Shown in pieces: positions 43,374-53,347 of a stretch of 64,000 bases of DNA. The stretch comes from an uncultured Tateyamaria sp. (GTDB lineage: Bacteria; Pseudomonadota; Alphaproteobacteria; Rhodobacterales; Rhodobacteraceae): NCBI RefSeq assembly GCF_947503705.1, contig NZ_CANNES010000006.1:185886-249885 (forward strand). The letters run 5' to 3'. Position 1 is the stretch's first letter. Each line of letters starts with the position of its first letter. Made by a program: the position numbers and the translations under genes. The notes under the pieces are model-generated. The model did no database searches, was not told the DNA's origin, and saw only the letters and a program-made list of their open reading frames with translations.

Positions 43374-44528
43374 ATGGATCACACTGACCTCAGCGCCGTG
43401 CGCCGACCGATCGGATCAGCCAATGGGCTACCCAATGCCCACTATACGGACCCGTCTGTCTTTGCCGAGGAACGTACCGCCTTGTTGATGTCCGGCTGGG
43501 CCGGATTGGCTGTGGCCGCTGACGTGCCCGAGCCGGGTGACGCCCGCCCCCTCACCTTCCTGGAGATGCCCTTGTTGCTGGTGCGCGACAAATCCGGTCA
43601 GGTCCGCGTGTTCCAGAACATATGTCGCCATCGCGGCATGATCCTGGTCGATGCCCCCCGCAAGATCGAGGGTGCCATTCGCTGCCCCTATCACAGCTGG
43701 TGCTATTCGACCGAAGGTCGGCTGGTCTCGACCCCGCATGTGGGTGGGCCGGGCCAGAACACGGCAGACGGCATTGATCGCAGCCTTTTGGGCCTGATCG
43801 AAGTGCGCAGCCACATCTGGATGGGCGTTGTCTGGATCAATCTGTCGGGTGATGCGCCTTCTTTTGAAGACGCAAATGCCGATCTGCTGGCCCGCTGGTC
43901 GGAATTTGACAAACCCCTTTATCACGGTGGCGCAGACAGCCGGTTCCAGTTGGAGGTCGCGTGCAACTGGAAACTGGCCGTCGAGAATTATTGCGAGAGC
44001 TATCACCTGCCCTGGGTCCATCCCGGTCTGAACAGCTATTCCCGGCTGGAGGACCATTATCACATCGAGGCCCCTGATCGTTTCTCGGGCCAGGGCACCT
44101 GGGTGTACCGCCAATTGACCGGCGAAGACGGCAAGACCTTTCCCGATTTCGAGGGATTGAGTGACAAGTGGGACACCGCCGCCGAATATATCACGGCCTA
44201 TCCCAATGTGCTGTTGGGCGTGCACCGCGATCATGCTTTTGCCATCATTCTGGTCCCCAACGGGCCAGGCCAGACGACCGAGCATGTGCATCTCTACTAC
44301 GCCCAGCCCGACACAGACCCCGAATTGCGCGCTCGCAATACTGCGCAGTGGAAAGAGGTGTTTGAAGAGGACATCTTTGTCGTGGAAGGTATGCAGCGCG
44401 GCCGCCATGCGCCGATGTTTGACGGAGGCCGGTTTTCGCCCGCAATGGATGGGCCGACCCACCTCTTTCACGCCTGGGTCGCGGCCCGTATGGAGGCCCA
44501 TCGCAGCCAGCCCCGCGCTGCGGAATGA
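43374..44528 (+). CDS. Rieske non-haem iron oxygenase, alpha subunit
   Basis: A 384-residue ring-hydroxylating-type oxygenase. The Rieske [2Fe-2S] ligands are in ICRHRGMIL and CPYHSWCYS. The mononuclear iron site is in AVENYCESYHLPWVH, which provides both His, with the Asp expected near the C-terminus. The size and the ESYHLPWVH motif place it with oxygenases of choline, glycine betaine, carnitine or stachydrine rather than with naphthalene-type enzymes. GGAGG precedes ATG 43374. No reductase gene is adjacent. The next gene overlaps by ATGA. Confidence 0.88.
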   Translation: MDHTDLSAVRRPIGSANGLPNAHYTDPSVFAEERTALLMSGWAGLAVAADVPEPGDARPLTFLEMPLLLVRDKSGQVRVFQNICRHRGMILVDAPRKIEGAIRCPYHSWCYSTEGRLVSTPHVGGPGQNTADGIDRSLLGLIEVRSHIWMGVVWINLSGDAPSFEDANADLLARWSEFDKPLYHGGADSRFQLEVACNWKLAVENYCESYHLPWVHPGLNSYSRLEDHYHIEAPDRFSGQGTWVYRQLTGEDGKTFPDFEGLSDKWDTAAEYITAYPNVLLGVHRDHAFAIILVPNGPGQTTEHVHLYYAQPDTDPELRARNTAQWKEVFEEDIFVVEGMQRGRHAPMFDGGRFSPAMDGPTHLFHAWVAARMEAHRSQPRAAE

Positions 44529-44743
44529 GTGACCTCGACGCCCGTTTGCTTGCGGCGCACGAACAGAGCGATGTTGCGGTGCTTGTGGCGCTTTATCGTG
44601 AGGCGGCAGATGTGGCAAAGGATGAGGAGACGCGCGGGTTCTACCTGACCCACGCCTATATATTTGCCTTGGAATTGGGCCACCCGGATGCGCCATGCCT
44701 GCGTGCCCGGCTTGTTGAAATGGGGCGCGAAACCCCGCTTTAG
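44525..44743 (+). CDS. Small conserved hypothetical protein after the Rieske gene
   Basis: A 72-residue, helical, acidic protein (LLAAHEQSDVAVLVALYREA, then GFYLTHAYIFALELGHPDAP). Its ATG overlaps the Rieske stop (ATGA). The pattern resembles short tetratricopeptide-like proteins; function unknown. Its TAG lies in a TTAG that also holds the stop of the convergent DUF2189 gene. Confidence 0.7.
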   Translation: MSDLDARLLAAHEQSDVAVLVALYREAADVAKDEETRGFYLTHAYIFALELGHPDAPCLRARLVEMGRETPL

Positions 44744-45537
44744 CGGGCGCCGTCTGCCATTTGGGCATAAATGTGCCAGGACGCGTGCCCCAGCCAGGGC
44801 AGCACGATCAGCAACCCCAGGAGCGCCGGCAGGATCGCCAGAAACAGCAGCACGACAATCACGATGGCCCAGGACAGCATGGGCACGAAATTGTCCCGCA
44901 CGTGGCCCGCACTGGTCAGGATCGCCGTCATGGCGTCCACCTCGCGCGCCAGGAGCAACGGCAGGCCCAGCACGCAAAATGCGTAAAGCACCATGGCAAA
45001 GATGCCGCCGACGACCGAGCCCAGGCCAAACATCATCAGCCCATCCACGCTGAGGAACACATCGACCGAGGACATGATGTTCGTCATGGGCCGCAGCCCG
45101 AGAAAGAGCGCAAAGATCATGTGCCCCAGAAAAAACCAGAACAGCAGCGCGACGACAATCATCATCGACAGCCACGGCAGTTGACGCATCCGTTCGGCCC
45201 AAAGCCGCGCGGCCACGGCGCTTAGGCTGACATCCTGGCCGGCCCCGATCCGCCGCGATACTTCGTAGGTGCCAAGCGCGCAGAGCGGAGCCACCAGCGG
45301 AAAGCCAAAGACAGCGAGGATCAGCCAGAAGGTGTGCCCGGACCAGACCGTGATCCCGGCCAGCAGCCATCCCGCCAGCACAGCCGCAAGCCCCGTCAGC
45401 AACCCAAAGGCGGGGGCGGCCCGAAAGTCGGCCCAACCTGCACGCAAGGCCCGGCCGATGAACCCCGGCAAAGGCGGCGCAATGGGCGGCACGCCGGGCG
45501 GCAAGCTTGGCATCGGATTTGTCGTGATCGCGGTCAT
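44740..45537 (-). CDS. DUF2189 membrane protein
   Basis: A 265-residue integral membrane protein with about six helices and a proline-rich N-terminus (MPSLPPGVPPIAPPLPG). The APLCALGTYEVSRRIGAGQ segment and the C-terminal LPWLGHASWHIYAQ are typical of DUF2189. Function unknown. It starts two bases after the amidase stop, so the two form an operon. Confidence 0.85.
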   Translation of the reverse strand: MTAITTNPMPSLPPGVPPIAPPLPGFIGRALRAGWADFRAAPAFGLLTGLAAVLAGWLLAGITVWSGHTFWLILAVFGFPLVAPLCALGTYEVSRRIGAGQDVSLSAVAARLWAERMRQLPWLSMMIVVALLFWFFLGHMIFALFLGLRPMTNIMSSVDVFLSVDGLMMFGLGSVVGGIFAMVLYAFCVLGLPLLLAREVDAMTAILTSAGHVRDNFVPMLSWAIVIVVLLFLAILPALLGLLIVLPWLGHASWHIYAQMADGAR

Positions 45538-45539
45538 GG

Positions 45540-46952
45540 TTACACCTGTGGTGGCCTCATTTTAGGCCATTCGGTCGCTTGATGCCAGTGTTCTGCCAGT
45601 TGCAGCAGTTGCGCGTCCGACCCGTGCCGCCCGATCAGTTGCAGGCCCATGGGCAAATTGTCCGGCCCCCCAAAGCCCACAGGCACCGAAATGGCGGGCA
45701 GACCGATGAGGCTTGCCGGCACCACGACCTCCATCCAGCGGTGATAGGTGTCCATCGCGGTACCATTGATGGTCCGCGGCCAGTCCAGCGTCACGTCAAA
45801 GGGCCACATCTGGGCCGACGGTAGCGCCAGTACATCATGGCTGTTGAACAGGGTCGTGGCCGTCTTGAACCAATCGGAGCGGATCGTGCTGGCGCGCTGG
45901 ACGTCCGAACCGCTCAACGCAAGCCCGCGGGCAACCTCCCATTGCGCGCTGTCTTTGAGATGCGCTCGCCGGGTGTCATCGGCGTAAAGCGGCGCGAGCT
46001 TTCCGGTCACGGCAAAGCTGCGCAAATCGGTCCAGGACTGCCAAAGCGCGTCGCGGTCAAACGGGGCGGCCAGCGCCGAAACGCTGTGGCCAAGCCCCTC
46101 CAACTGCTGCAAGGCGGCAGCACAGGTGTCGAGCACGCCCGCCTCCATCGACAGTGCACCGCCCCAATCCGCAAGCCAGCCGATGCGCAGGTGCCGTGCG
46201 GCCTGCCCCATCTGCGGCAGGCTTGGTGGCTGGTTCAGCCCAAAGGGCTGGCGCGGGTCGGCCCCGGCCATCGTGTCCAAAAGCGCTGCCAGATCACGGG
46301 GGCTGCGCGCCATCGGGCCATTCGTGGACAGCGGGTGCAGGAACATGTCGCCCGCAGGCTCGGACGGCACCAACCCCCAGCTGGGCCGCATCCCATAGAC
46401 GTTGTTCCAGCCCGCCGGATTGCGCAGCGAGCCCATCATGTCCGACCCGTCCGCCACGGCGAGCATGCCGGTGGCCAACGCAACCGCCGCCCCACCTGAG
46501 GAGCCGCCCGCGCTGCGGCTGAGGTCATAGGGGTTGCGGGTCGCACCAAAGACGGGGTTGATGGAATGCGAGCCGAGGCCAAATTCGGGCGTGTTCGTCT
46601 TTCCGATGATCAGCGCCCCGGCGGCCCGCAGACGCGCCACGATAATATCATCGGCCTGCGCCACCTGGCCCGCAAATAGCGGTGAGCCCATGGACGTGGG
46701 CAGACCTGCGGCATTGGCCAGGTCCTTGATCGCAATGGGAATGCCGTGCAGCCAGCCCTTGCTGTCTGACGCGTCAGCGTCACACGCCTCGGCCAGTAGC
46801 GCCTCCCCATCGCGCAGCGATACGATGGCATTGACCGTCCCGTTCCACGCCTCGATCCGGGCCAGCGTGGCCTGCATCACCTCAACCGCGCTGAGCTTGT
46901 CGGCCGCCAGGGCCGCGCTCAGGTCCAGCGCATCCATGTCACAAATATCCAT
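45540..46952 (-). CDS. Amidase-signature enzyme
   Basis: A Ser-cisSer-Lys amidase of about 465-470 residues. The Lys is in PIAIKDLANAAG, the cis-Ser in SAGGSSGGAAVALATG, and the nucleophile Ser in GSDMMGSLRNPA, a variant of the usual GSDxGGSIR. Starts at 46952 or 46937 are possible; neither has a strong ribosome site. Substrate unknown; relatives act on amides, aryl acylamides or as GatA. It is not GatA, because no gatB or gatC is near. Confidence 0.85.
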   Translation of the reverse strand: MDICDMDALDLSAALAADKLSAVEVMQATLARIEAWNGTVNAIVSLRDGEALLAEACDADASDSKGWLHGIPIAIKDLANAAGLPTSMGSPLFAGQVAQADDIIVARLRAAGALIIGKTNTPEFGLGSHSINPVFGATRNPYDLSRSAGGSSGGAAVALATGMLAVADGSDMMGSLRNPAGWNNVYGMRPSWGLVPSEPAGDMFLHPLSTNGPMARSPRDLAALLDTMAGADPRQPFGLNQPPSLPQMGQAARHLRIGWLADWGGALSMEAGVLDTCAAALQQLEGLGHSVSALAAPFDRDALWQSWTDLRSFAVTGKLAPLYADDTRRAHLKDSAQWEVARGLALSGSDVQRASTIRSDWFKTATTLFNSHDVLALPSAQMWPFDVTLDWPRTINGTAMDTYHRWMEVVVPASLIGLPAISVPVGFGGPDNLPMGLQLIGRHGSDAQLLQLAEHWHQATEWPKMRPPQV

Positions 46953-47086
46953 CACAGAAGTGAACGCAATCGCCACGTCTGACACAAGGCGAAACCGTCC
47001 CCTGTTCCTCTGGTCCAAAAAATACCGGGGTTCCGCATGCGGTGGCTGGCCCCCTTTGTCCGCAGATCACAGGGACGAAACGCAGC

Positions 47087-48211
47087 CTAGTTCGCCTGGG
47101 CGTCCGCCCGGCTTTTGCCCGACACGTCGAGCGCCAGTGTGGCCGCCATCAGCCCGTCCAGATCACCATCCAGCACGCCCTTGGTATCGGATGTTTCGTA
47201 ATTGGTACGCAGATCCTTGACCATCTGGTAGGGCTGCAAAACATAAGACCGGATCTGGTTGCCCCAGCCCGCGTCGCCCTTGTTCTCGTGCATCTCGTTG
47301 ACGGCGGCATTCCGGCGGTCCAGCTCCATCTGATAGAGCCGCGATTTCAGGGCCTTCATGGCGATGTCGCGGTTCTGGTGCTGGGATTTCTCGGAGCTTG
47401 TCACCACAATGCCCGTGGGCGCGTGGGTGATCCGGACGGCGGAGTCGGTGGTGTTCACGTGCTGACCGCCCGCCCCGGACGACCGGTAGGTGTCGATGCG
47501 GATATCGGCGGGGTTCACTTCGATTTCGATATTGTCGTCCACCACCGGATAGACGCCAACAGATGTAAAGGACGTGTGCCGTTTGGCAGCACTGTCAAAG
47601 GGCGAAATCCGCACCAAACGGTGCACGCCGCTTTCCGACTTTAGCCAGCCATAGGCATTGGGACCGCTGATCTTGTAGGTGGCCGATTTGATGCCCGCCT
47701 CTTCGCCCGCACTTTCCGATTGCAGTTCGACCTTGTAGCCCTTTTTCTCGGCCCAGCGGACATACATCCGCGCCAGCATCGACGCCCAGTCACAGGATTC
47801 GGTGCCCCCCGCGCCCGAGTTGATTTCAAGGAAGGTGTCATTGCCATCTGCCTCGCCGTCCAGCAGCGCCTCAAGCTCTTTTTGCGCCGCCGTGACGGCC
47901 AGCGCCTTCAGCGCCTCTTCGGCGTCGGCCACGACCTCTTCGTCCTCTTCCATCTCGCCCAGTTCGATCAGTTCGATGTTGTCGGCCATCTCTTGTTTGA
48001 TCCGGTCGTGGGTCTCCATCGCGTCGACCAGCATCTGGCGGTCCCGCATCAGCTTTTGCGCGGCTTCGGGGTCGTCCCACAGGTTGGGATCTTCAACGCG
48101 CGCGTTGAATTCTTCAAGCCGGTGCGGCGCAGTTTCCACATCCAGCCGTTGCCCCAACAGGGCGACGGATTTCTCGATCTCGGCCACGAGGTTCTGAATT
48201 TCTGCGCGCAT
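47087..48211 (-). CDS. prfB: Peptide chain release factor 2
   Basis: A 374-residue class I release factor for UGA and UAA stops. The stop-codon recognition region has the SPF motif ([15 protein letters not shown]) and the catalytic loop is [17 protein letters not shown]. The whole gene is in one frame, without the programmed +1 shift at an internal UGA known from E. coli prfB, so the autoregulation is absent here. The gene lies 82 bases downstream of mrcA. Confidence 0.95.
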   Translation of the reverse strand: MRAEIQNLVAEIEKSVALLGQRLDVETAPHRLEEFNARVEDPNLWDDPEAAQKLMRDRQMLVDAMETHDRIKQEMADNIELIELGEMEEDEEVVADAEEALKALAVTAAQKELEALLDGEADGNDTFLEINSGAGGTESCDWASMLARMYVRWAEKKGYKVELQSESAGEEAGIKSATYKISGPNAYGWLKSESGVHRLVRISPFDSAAKRHTSFTSVGVYPVVDDNIEIEVNPADIRIDTYRSSGAGGQHVNTTDSAVRITHAPTGIVVTSSEKSQHQNRDIAMKALKSRLYQMELDRRNAAVNEMHENKGDAGWGNQIRSYVLQPYQMVKDLRTNYETSDTKGVLDGDLDGLMAATLALDVSGKSRADAQAN

Positions 48212-48261
48212 GGGATGTCCGCCTGCAAAGGGATAGAGACCGGGTGATAAACCAGCCCCTC

Positions 48262-48278
48262 GCCCGCTTCAAGCGGGC
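48262..48278 (-). terminator. Hairpin between mrcA and prfB
   Basis: GCCCGC (48262-48267) and GCGGGC (48273-48278) form a stem that can extend to GCCCGCTT/AAGCGGGC. There is no clean T run, so termination may be weak or the hairpin may protect the mRNA end. Confidence 0.4.
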
Positions 48279-48293
48279 ACGCACCGGATGGGG

Positions 48294-50804
48294 TTAATAG
48301 AGCCCGCCCGAGCTGAGCGTGCCGAAGTTTGCCTTGGGCCCCACAACTGCCTGGCCGCCGGTTGAGGTGGTGACTTGCCGTGCGCCGCCCCCTGCCTCTT
48401 CGAACAGCGGCAGGTCAGAACCCATGGCAAAGCCACCATCAAAGGTAATGCCAAAGATCGGTTCCTCGCCGTCACGGAAATATTCCGCCACCACACTTGG
48501 CCCCGAGGCGCTGTCGCTCAACCGTGCGCCGGTGAAACGGTCGATCTTGATGAACCGCCCGCCTTCGGGCACATCAAAGGCCCCGCCACCGTATTTGCCG
48601 ATGGCTTCCTTCATGAAAGTGTTGAACACCGGGCCGCACATGCCGCCCCCCGATGCCCCGCGCCCAAGACTGCGCGGCTGGTCATAGCCGATATAGCAGC
48701 CCGCCGCGATATTGCTGGAAAATCCCACGAACCACACATCCTTGGCGTCGTTCGTCGTGCCTGTCTTGCCCGCAATGGGCACCGGCAGGTTCACAGTGCT
48801 TGAGGCCGTACCCCGCTGCACGACGCCCTGCATCATCGAGGTCAGCTGATAGGCCGTGATCGGGTCCATGATCTGGTTGCGGTTGGACACAATGCGCGGC
48901 CCGAACCCCTCGTCGAGGCTGGCCAGTTGCGTACAATCGCGGCATGTCCGCTCATCATGCCGGTAGACCGTGCGCCCGAACCGGTCCTGGACCCGGTCCA
49001 CCAATGTGGGCTGCACCCGTTCGCCGCCGTTGGCGAACATCGCATAGGCCGACACCATCTGGTACAGCGTCGTTTCCTCGGACCCCAGCGAGTTGGCCAG
49101 GAACCGCCCCATATTGTCATAGACCCCGAACCGTTCGGCATAGTCCGCCACAACGTCCATCCCCACCTCTTCGGCCAGGCGGATCGTCATCAGGTTCCGC
49201 GACCGTTCGATCCCGGTGCGCAGGGGCGTGGGCCCATAGAACTGGTTGGACGAGTTGCGCGGCCGCCACAGCCCTTGGGGCGTATTGATCTCGATCGGCG
49301 CGTCCACAACGATGGTGGCCGGCGAATAGCCGCTGTCGAGGGCTGCGGCATAGACAAAGGGTTTGAAGCTGGAGCCCGGCTGCCGCTTGGCCTGTGTCGC
49401 GCGATTGAAGACCGAGTGCTGATAGCTGAACCCGCCCTGCATCGCGATCACCCGGCCGGTGTCCACGTCCATGGCCACAAAACCGCCCTGTACGGCTGGC
49501 ACCTGCCGCAAGGACCAGCGCAGGAACGACCCGTCACTGTCTGCCGTCATGGCCCGCACATGGACCACGTCGCCGGGCTCGAAATTGTCAAAGAAGTTGC
49601 CCTGCATCCAACGGATGTCTTCGCGCGGCACAAATGGGGCCGCCTCGTCTTCGGTCCAACCTTCGATGCCCAGGCGCAATTGCTGGTCCTGGACCTCAAG
49701 CACAACGGCAGGACGCCACACGCCATTCAGGTCGATGTCGCGCGCCACGGTGATGCCGGGCAGTGCCTCGGCCCAGGAGTCCAACGCGTCGGCGGGAATG
49801 GTCTTGCCCGTACCGCGCCAGATGCCCTGGCCACGGTCATAGCTTTCAAGCTGCTGTCGCAGGGCCTTGGCCGCGACCGGTTGCATTTCGGCATCGATGG
49901 TGGCCCGCACGGTATAGCCGCCAGTAAAAAACTCACCCTCGCCGAAGTCTTCGCTCAACTGGCGGCGAATCTCGTCAGTGAAATAGTCGCGTGGCGGCAG
50001 TTCGGCCTTGAAGCTGTCAAAGTCCCCATTCTGGACCGAGCGCAGTGGCATCGCGATTTCAGTCTCGTAGGTCGGCGTGTCGATATAGCCGTTTTCCATC
50101 ATCTCCTTGAGGACGAAGTTGCGGCGCGACAAGAGCCGGTCCTTGCGGCGGACCGGGTGATAATCGGAGGGCGCTTTGGGCAGGGAGGCGAGCGTGGCCG
50201 CCTCGTGCGGGGTCAGATCACTGAGCGTCTTGTTGAAATAGGTCTGGCTGGCGGCTGCGACGCCGTAAGAGTTCTGGCCCAGAAAAATCTCGTTCAGGTA
50301 CAGCTCAAGGATTTTTTCCTTGCTCAGTGCCTCTTCGACCCGAGCGGCGAGGATGATCTCTTTGATCTTGCGTTCTGCCTGGCGGTCGCCGGACAAAAGG
50401 AAGTTCTTCATCACCTGCTGCGTGATCGTGGACGCCCCGCGCACATCGGCACCACGCGTGCGCACCGCGTCATAGGCCGCCGCCCCGATGCCGCGCAGGT
50501 CATACCCCTCGTGGGTGTAGAAATTCTTGTCTTCGGCGCTGATAAAGGCCTGTTTCACCAGATCAGGGATCGTGTCGGCCGGTGCAAAAAGTCGCCGTTC
50601 CTGGGCAAATTCGTCAATGATCTGCCCCTCGCCCGAATAGATCCGGCTGATCGTGGCGGGCTGGTATTGGGCCAGAGATTCGTGGCTGGGCAGGTCGCGC
50701 CCGTACATCCAGAACACCGCACCGATCGACAGGGCAATCATGGCGAGCCCCATCGTGACTGTCGTGAAGATCCCGCCGAAGAAGGATAAAATAAACCGGA
50801 ACAT
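48294..50804 (-). CDS. mrcA: Penicillin-binding protein 1A
   Basis: A bifunctional peptidoglycan glycosyltransferase and DD-transpeptidase of about 836 residues. After one membrane anchor (FILSFFGGIFTTVTMGLAMI) comes the GT51 domain with EDKNFYTHEGYD and GASTITQQVMKNF. The transpeptidase has QPGSSFKPFVYA (SxxK), the SxN motif, and GKTGTTNDAKDVWFVG (KTG). An OB-like insertion lies between. ATG 50804 (MFRFIL) is preferred; 50846 would add 14 residues. It is followed by prfB and preceded by the amidase AmiC. Confidence 0.93.
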   Translation of the reverse strand: MFRFILSFFGGIFTTVTMGLAMIALSIGAVFWMYGRDLPSHESLAQYQPATISRIYSGEGQIIDEFAQERRLFAPADTIPDLVKQAFISAEDKNFYTHEGYDLRGIGAAAYDAVRTRGADVRGASTITQQVMKNFLLSGDRQAERKIKEIILAARVEEALSKEKILELYLNEIFLGQNSYGVAAASQTYFNKTLSDLTPHEAATLASLPKAPSDYHPVRRKDRLLSRRNFVLKEMMENGYIDTPTYETEIAMPLRSVQNGDFDSFKAELPPRDYFTDEIRRQLSEDFGEGEFFTGGYTVRATIDAEMQPVAAKALRQQLESYDRGQGIWRGTGKTIPADALDSWAEALPGITVARDIDLNGVWRPAVVLEVQDQQLRLGIEGWTEDEAAPFVPREDIRWMQGNFFDNFEPGDVVHVRAMTADSDGSFLRWSLRQVPAVQGGFVAMDVDTGRVIAMQGGFSYQHSVFNRATQAKRQPGSSFKPFVYAAALDSGYSPATIVVDAPIEINTPQGLWRPRNSSNQFYGPTPLRTGIERSRNLMTIRLAEEVGMDVVADYAERFGVYDNMGRFLANSLGSEETTLYQMVSAYAMFANGGERVQPTLVDRVQDRFGRTVYRHDERTCRDCTQLASLDEGFGPRIVSNRNQIMDPITAYQLTSMMQGVVQRGTASSTVNLPVPIAGKTGTTNDAKDVWFVGFSSNIAAGCYIGYDQPRSLGRGASGGGMCGPVFNTFMKEAIGKYGGGAFDVPEGGRFIKIDRFTGARLSDSASGPSVVAEYFRDGEEPIFGITFDGGFAMGSDLPLFEEAGGGARQVTTSTGGQAVVGPKANFGTLSSGGLY

Positions 50805-50914
50805 GACCGCCCGCACCTGTTTTAGATCGGTTGCTTTGGCGTTCATCTATACGCGAGGCGGTGGGGGGCGTCAAAACACATCCGCGGCGCGTTCCCGCCG
50901 ATGTGATTGCCGCA

Positions 50915-52123
50915 TTATTGACGCACCAGAGGCTGCACCGCCAGGTCCGCATCCCGCCAGGCCAGGATGCCCGCCGCCAACGCCTCGACCATGACCGCCC
51001 GCCAGACCGGATCGCGCAGGTTGGCCAGATCGCGCGCGTCCGACAAAAAACCCACCTCGACCAGAACAGATGGAATATCGGCGCTTTTGAGTACCGAAAA
51101 CCCTGCCTCGCGCCGTGGCCGCTTGTTCATCGGCCCGCCTTGCGCTGCCATCGCGTCGATCAACGCCGTGGCCAGCGTGTCAGTCCGGGGACGGGTTTCG
51201 ACGCGGGCCAAATCCATCAGGACGCTTGCCACCTCGTCATCCGTGCCGCTGAGGTCAATGCCCGCCAGAATGTCAGAGCGGTCATGCTGTGCGGCCAGTT
51301 GAGCGGAGGCGGCATCGCTGGCCTCGTCCGAGAGCGTATAGACGGTGGCCCCTCGCGCCTGCCCCTGACTGAGCGAATCTGCATGCAGCGAGACAAAGGC
51401 ATCTGCGCCCACCTGATGGGCCAGCGCGACGCGGCCGGGCAGCGACACGAACACGTCGCGGTCGCGCGTCATGATCACTTCGACCTCGCCCGTGCGCCGC
51501 AATACATCGCGCAGGGCCAGGCCAATATCCAGCATCAGCTCTTTTTCCGTGGTTGAGCCACGTACCGCGCCGGGGTCCACACCGCCGTGACCGGGATCGA
51601 GCACAAGGACAAAGCTGTCTTGGGTCACGGGCGGCGGGGGTGAGGCAGCGGCAATGCCCCAGTCGGGGTCACCCGGCGGCACAGCGCGTGCGGCAAATTC
51701 CTCGGCGTCAGCACGTTCCAGAATGATGCTCAGCACCGCTTGTCCGTTGCCTGTATCCACTGGCATCGCAATTTCGCGCGGCAGCATCGGTTCGGACAAA
51801 TCCGCCACCAGCCGCGACCAGCCGGGGCGGAACGTACCAAAGCGAACCGCCGCCACCCGCCCCGGTTCAGGCAACAGCATATCCGCTGACACTCCGGCAA
51901 AATCGACCTCGCGAAAATCGACCACAAGGCGCGCGGGATCATCCAAGGTGAACACGCGGAACGGCACCCCCTGGCTGAGCGTGAGGGTCAGGGCCGTGTC
52001 ACCGAACCAGCCATCGCTGATCCCGCTTTGATCGCCATCGACGCGAGCCAGACCCGACAGATCCTGCGCCACGGCCCAAGTGGCCGCACACCACATCATT
52101 ATGCCAAGGAGTATCGCCCGCAT
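50915..52123 (-). CDS. amiC: N-acetylmuramoyl-L-alanine amidase
   Basis: A 402-residue periplasmic amidase that cleaves the stem peptide from muramic acid during cell separation. The signal peptide (MRAILLGIMMWCAATWAVAQ) is followed by an AMIN domain (about 25-135) and a zinc Amidase_3 domain: VLDPGHGGVDPGAV, the Glu in STTEKELML, and ADAFVSLHADSLS. AAAGGG lies 8 bases before ATG 52123. It is upstream of mrcA on the same strand. Confidence 0.92.
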   Translation of the reverse strand: MRAILLGIMMWCAATWAVAQDLSGLARVDGDQSGISDGWFGDTALTLTLSQGVPFRVFTLDDPARLVVDFREVDFAGVSADMLLPEPGRVAAVRFGTFRPGWSRLVADLSEPMLPREIAMPVDTGNGQAVLSIILERADAEEFAARAVPPGDPDWGIAAASPPPPVTQDSFVLVLDPGHGGVDPGAVRGSTTEKELMLDIGLALRDVLRRTGEVEVIMTRDRDVFVSLPGRVALAHQVGADAFVSLHADSLSQGQARGATVYTLSDEASDAASAQLAAQHDRSDILAGIDLSGTDDEVASVLMDLARVETRPRTDTLATALIDAMAAQGGPMNKRPRREAGFSVLKSADIPSVLVEVGFLSDARDLANLRDPVWRAVMVEALAAGILAWRDADLAVQPLVRQ

Positions 52124-52182
52124 TGCCTTGCCCTTTTTTGGCACAGCTTAGGGCATCGGCGCGGTCAGGTGAATCCCCTGTC

Positions 52183-53325
52183 TCAGCGCCGGGCCATAAA
52201 ATCAGCGAGCCTGCGCAACCCTTCGGCAATGTCCTCGGTGCTGCGCGCATAGGAAAAGCGCAAGGTCTGGTGGCCTCGCACCGGGTCGAAATCGAGGCCG
52301 GGGGTCACGGCGACCCCGGCCTTGTCCAATATCTCGGCGGCAAAGGCGCGGCTGTCATCGGTCAGTTCGGACACATCCGCATAGACATAGAAGGCCCCAT
52401 CGGGCGGCGCGATTTGGTCAAAGCCCGCGCGTGGCAAACCCTCCAGCATCAGCGCGCGGTTGGCACGGTATACATCCATATTGGCCTGAAGCTCATCATC
52501 GGCATCCATTGCCGCCAGCGCCACAACCTGCGAGGCGTGCGAGGGACAGATAAACATGTTTTGGGCGATCCGTTCGACCACGCGCACATGATCCTCGGGC
52601 ACCACCATCCATCCGACGCGCCAGCCCGTCATGGAGAAATATTTCGAGAACGAGTTGATCACGTAGACATCGTCGCTGACCTCCAGGGCGCTGACCGCTT
52701 TGGCCTCGTATTCGATGCCGTGGTAAATCTCGTCACTGATGAAGCTGGCGCCTGCCCCTTGGGTCGCCTCGACCAGCGCCTGCATCGCGGACCTGTCCAG
52801 CATCGTGCCGCTGGGGTTTGCGGGGGACGCGACAAGCAGCCCTTGGAGATCAAGACCTGCGAAATCGACCGGCACTGGCTGCAACCGGTTGGCGTCAGAA
52901 GTGGGCAGGTCAACGGGTTGAAATCCCAAGGCGCTGAGGATTTGGCGATAGCTGGGGTAGCCTGGTGCGCCGATGCCCACCCGGTCCCCGCTGTCAAAAA
53001 GCGCGTTGAAGGCCAGGATAAAGCCGCCCGATGCCCCGGAGGTCACCACCACGCGGGCCGGATCCAGATCAAGGTTGTACCAGTCGCCATAAAGACGGGC
53101 GATGCGGGCGCGCAGCTCAGGCAGGCCTAGGGCGACGGTATAGCCCAACGGGCCGTCCGCCATCGCGGCGGCCAATGCGCGGGTTGCCGCCTGCGGTGCG
53201 CCGGTGCCCGGTTGGCCCACTTCCATGTGGATAATATGGCGGCCGGCCGCTTCGGCGGCGCGCGCGGCCTCCATCACGTCCATCACAATGAAGGGATCGA
53301 CATCACTGCGGGTTGAGGTTCGCAT
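52183..53325 (-). CDS. PLP-dependent class I/II aminotransferase
   Basis: A 380-residue fold-type I aminotransferase. The PLP Lys is in INSFSKYFSMTGWRVGW. Other motifs are HMEVGQPGTGAP, TSGASGGFILAF, SPANPSGTMLD and FISDEIYHGIEYE. Likely an aspartate or aromatic aminotransferase-like enzyme; substrate unknown. AGGAG lies 5 bases before the start at 53325. The divergent M48 gene starts only 22 bases away. Confidence 0.9.
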   Translation of the reverse strand: MRTSTRSDVDPFIVMDVMEAARAAEAAGRHIIHMEVGQPGTGAPQAATRALAAAMADGPLGYTVALGLPELRARIARLYGDWYNLDLDPARVVVTSGASGGFILAFNALFDSGDRVGIGAPGYPSYRQILSALGFQPVDLPTSDANRLQPVPVDFAGLDLQGLLVASPANPSGTMLDRSAMQALVEATQGAGASFISDEIYHGIEYEAKAVSALEVSDDVYVINSFSKYFSMTGWRVGWMVVPEDHVRVVERIAQNMFICPSHASQVVALAAMDADDELQANMDVYRANRALMLEGLPRAGFDQIAPPDGAFYVYADVSELTDDSRAFAAEILDKAGVAVTPGLDFDPVRGHQTLRFSYARSTEDIAEGLRRLADFMARR

Positions 53326-53347
53326 GGGCTCTCCTATGATCACTGTC

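Noticed and set aside
47087..48211. Programmed frameshift in prfB
   Set aside because: I looked for an internal in-frame UGA with a slippery CUU upstream; the gene is one continuous frame from ATG to stop.
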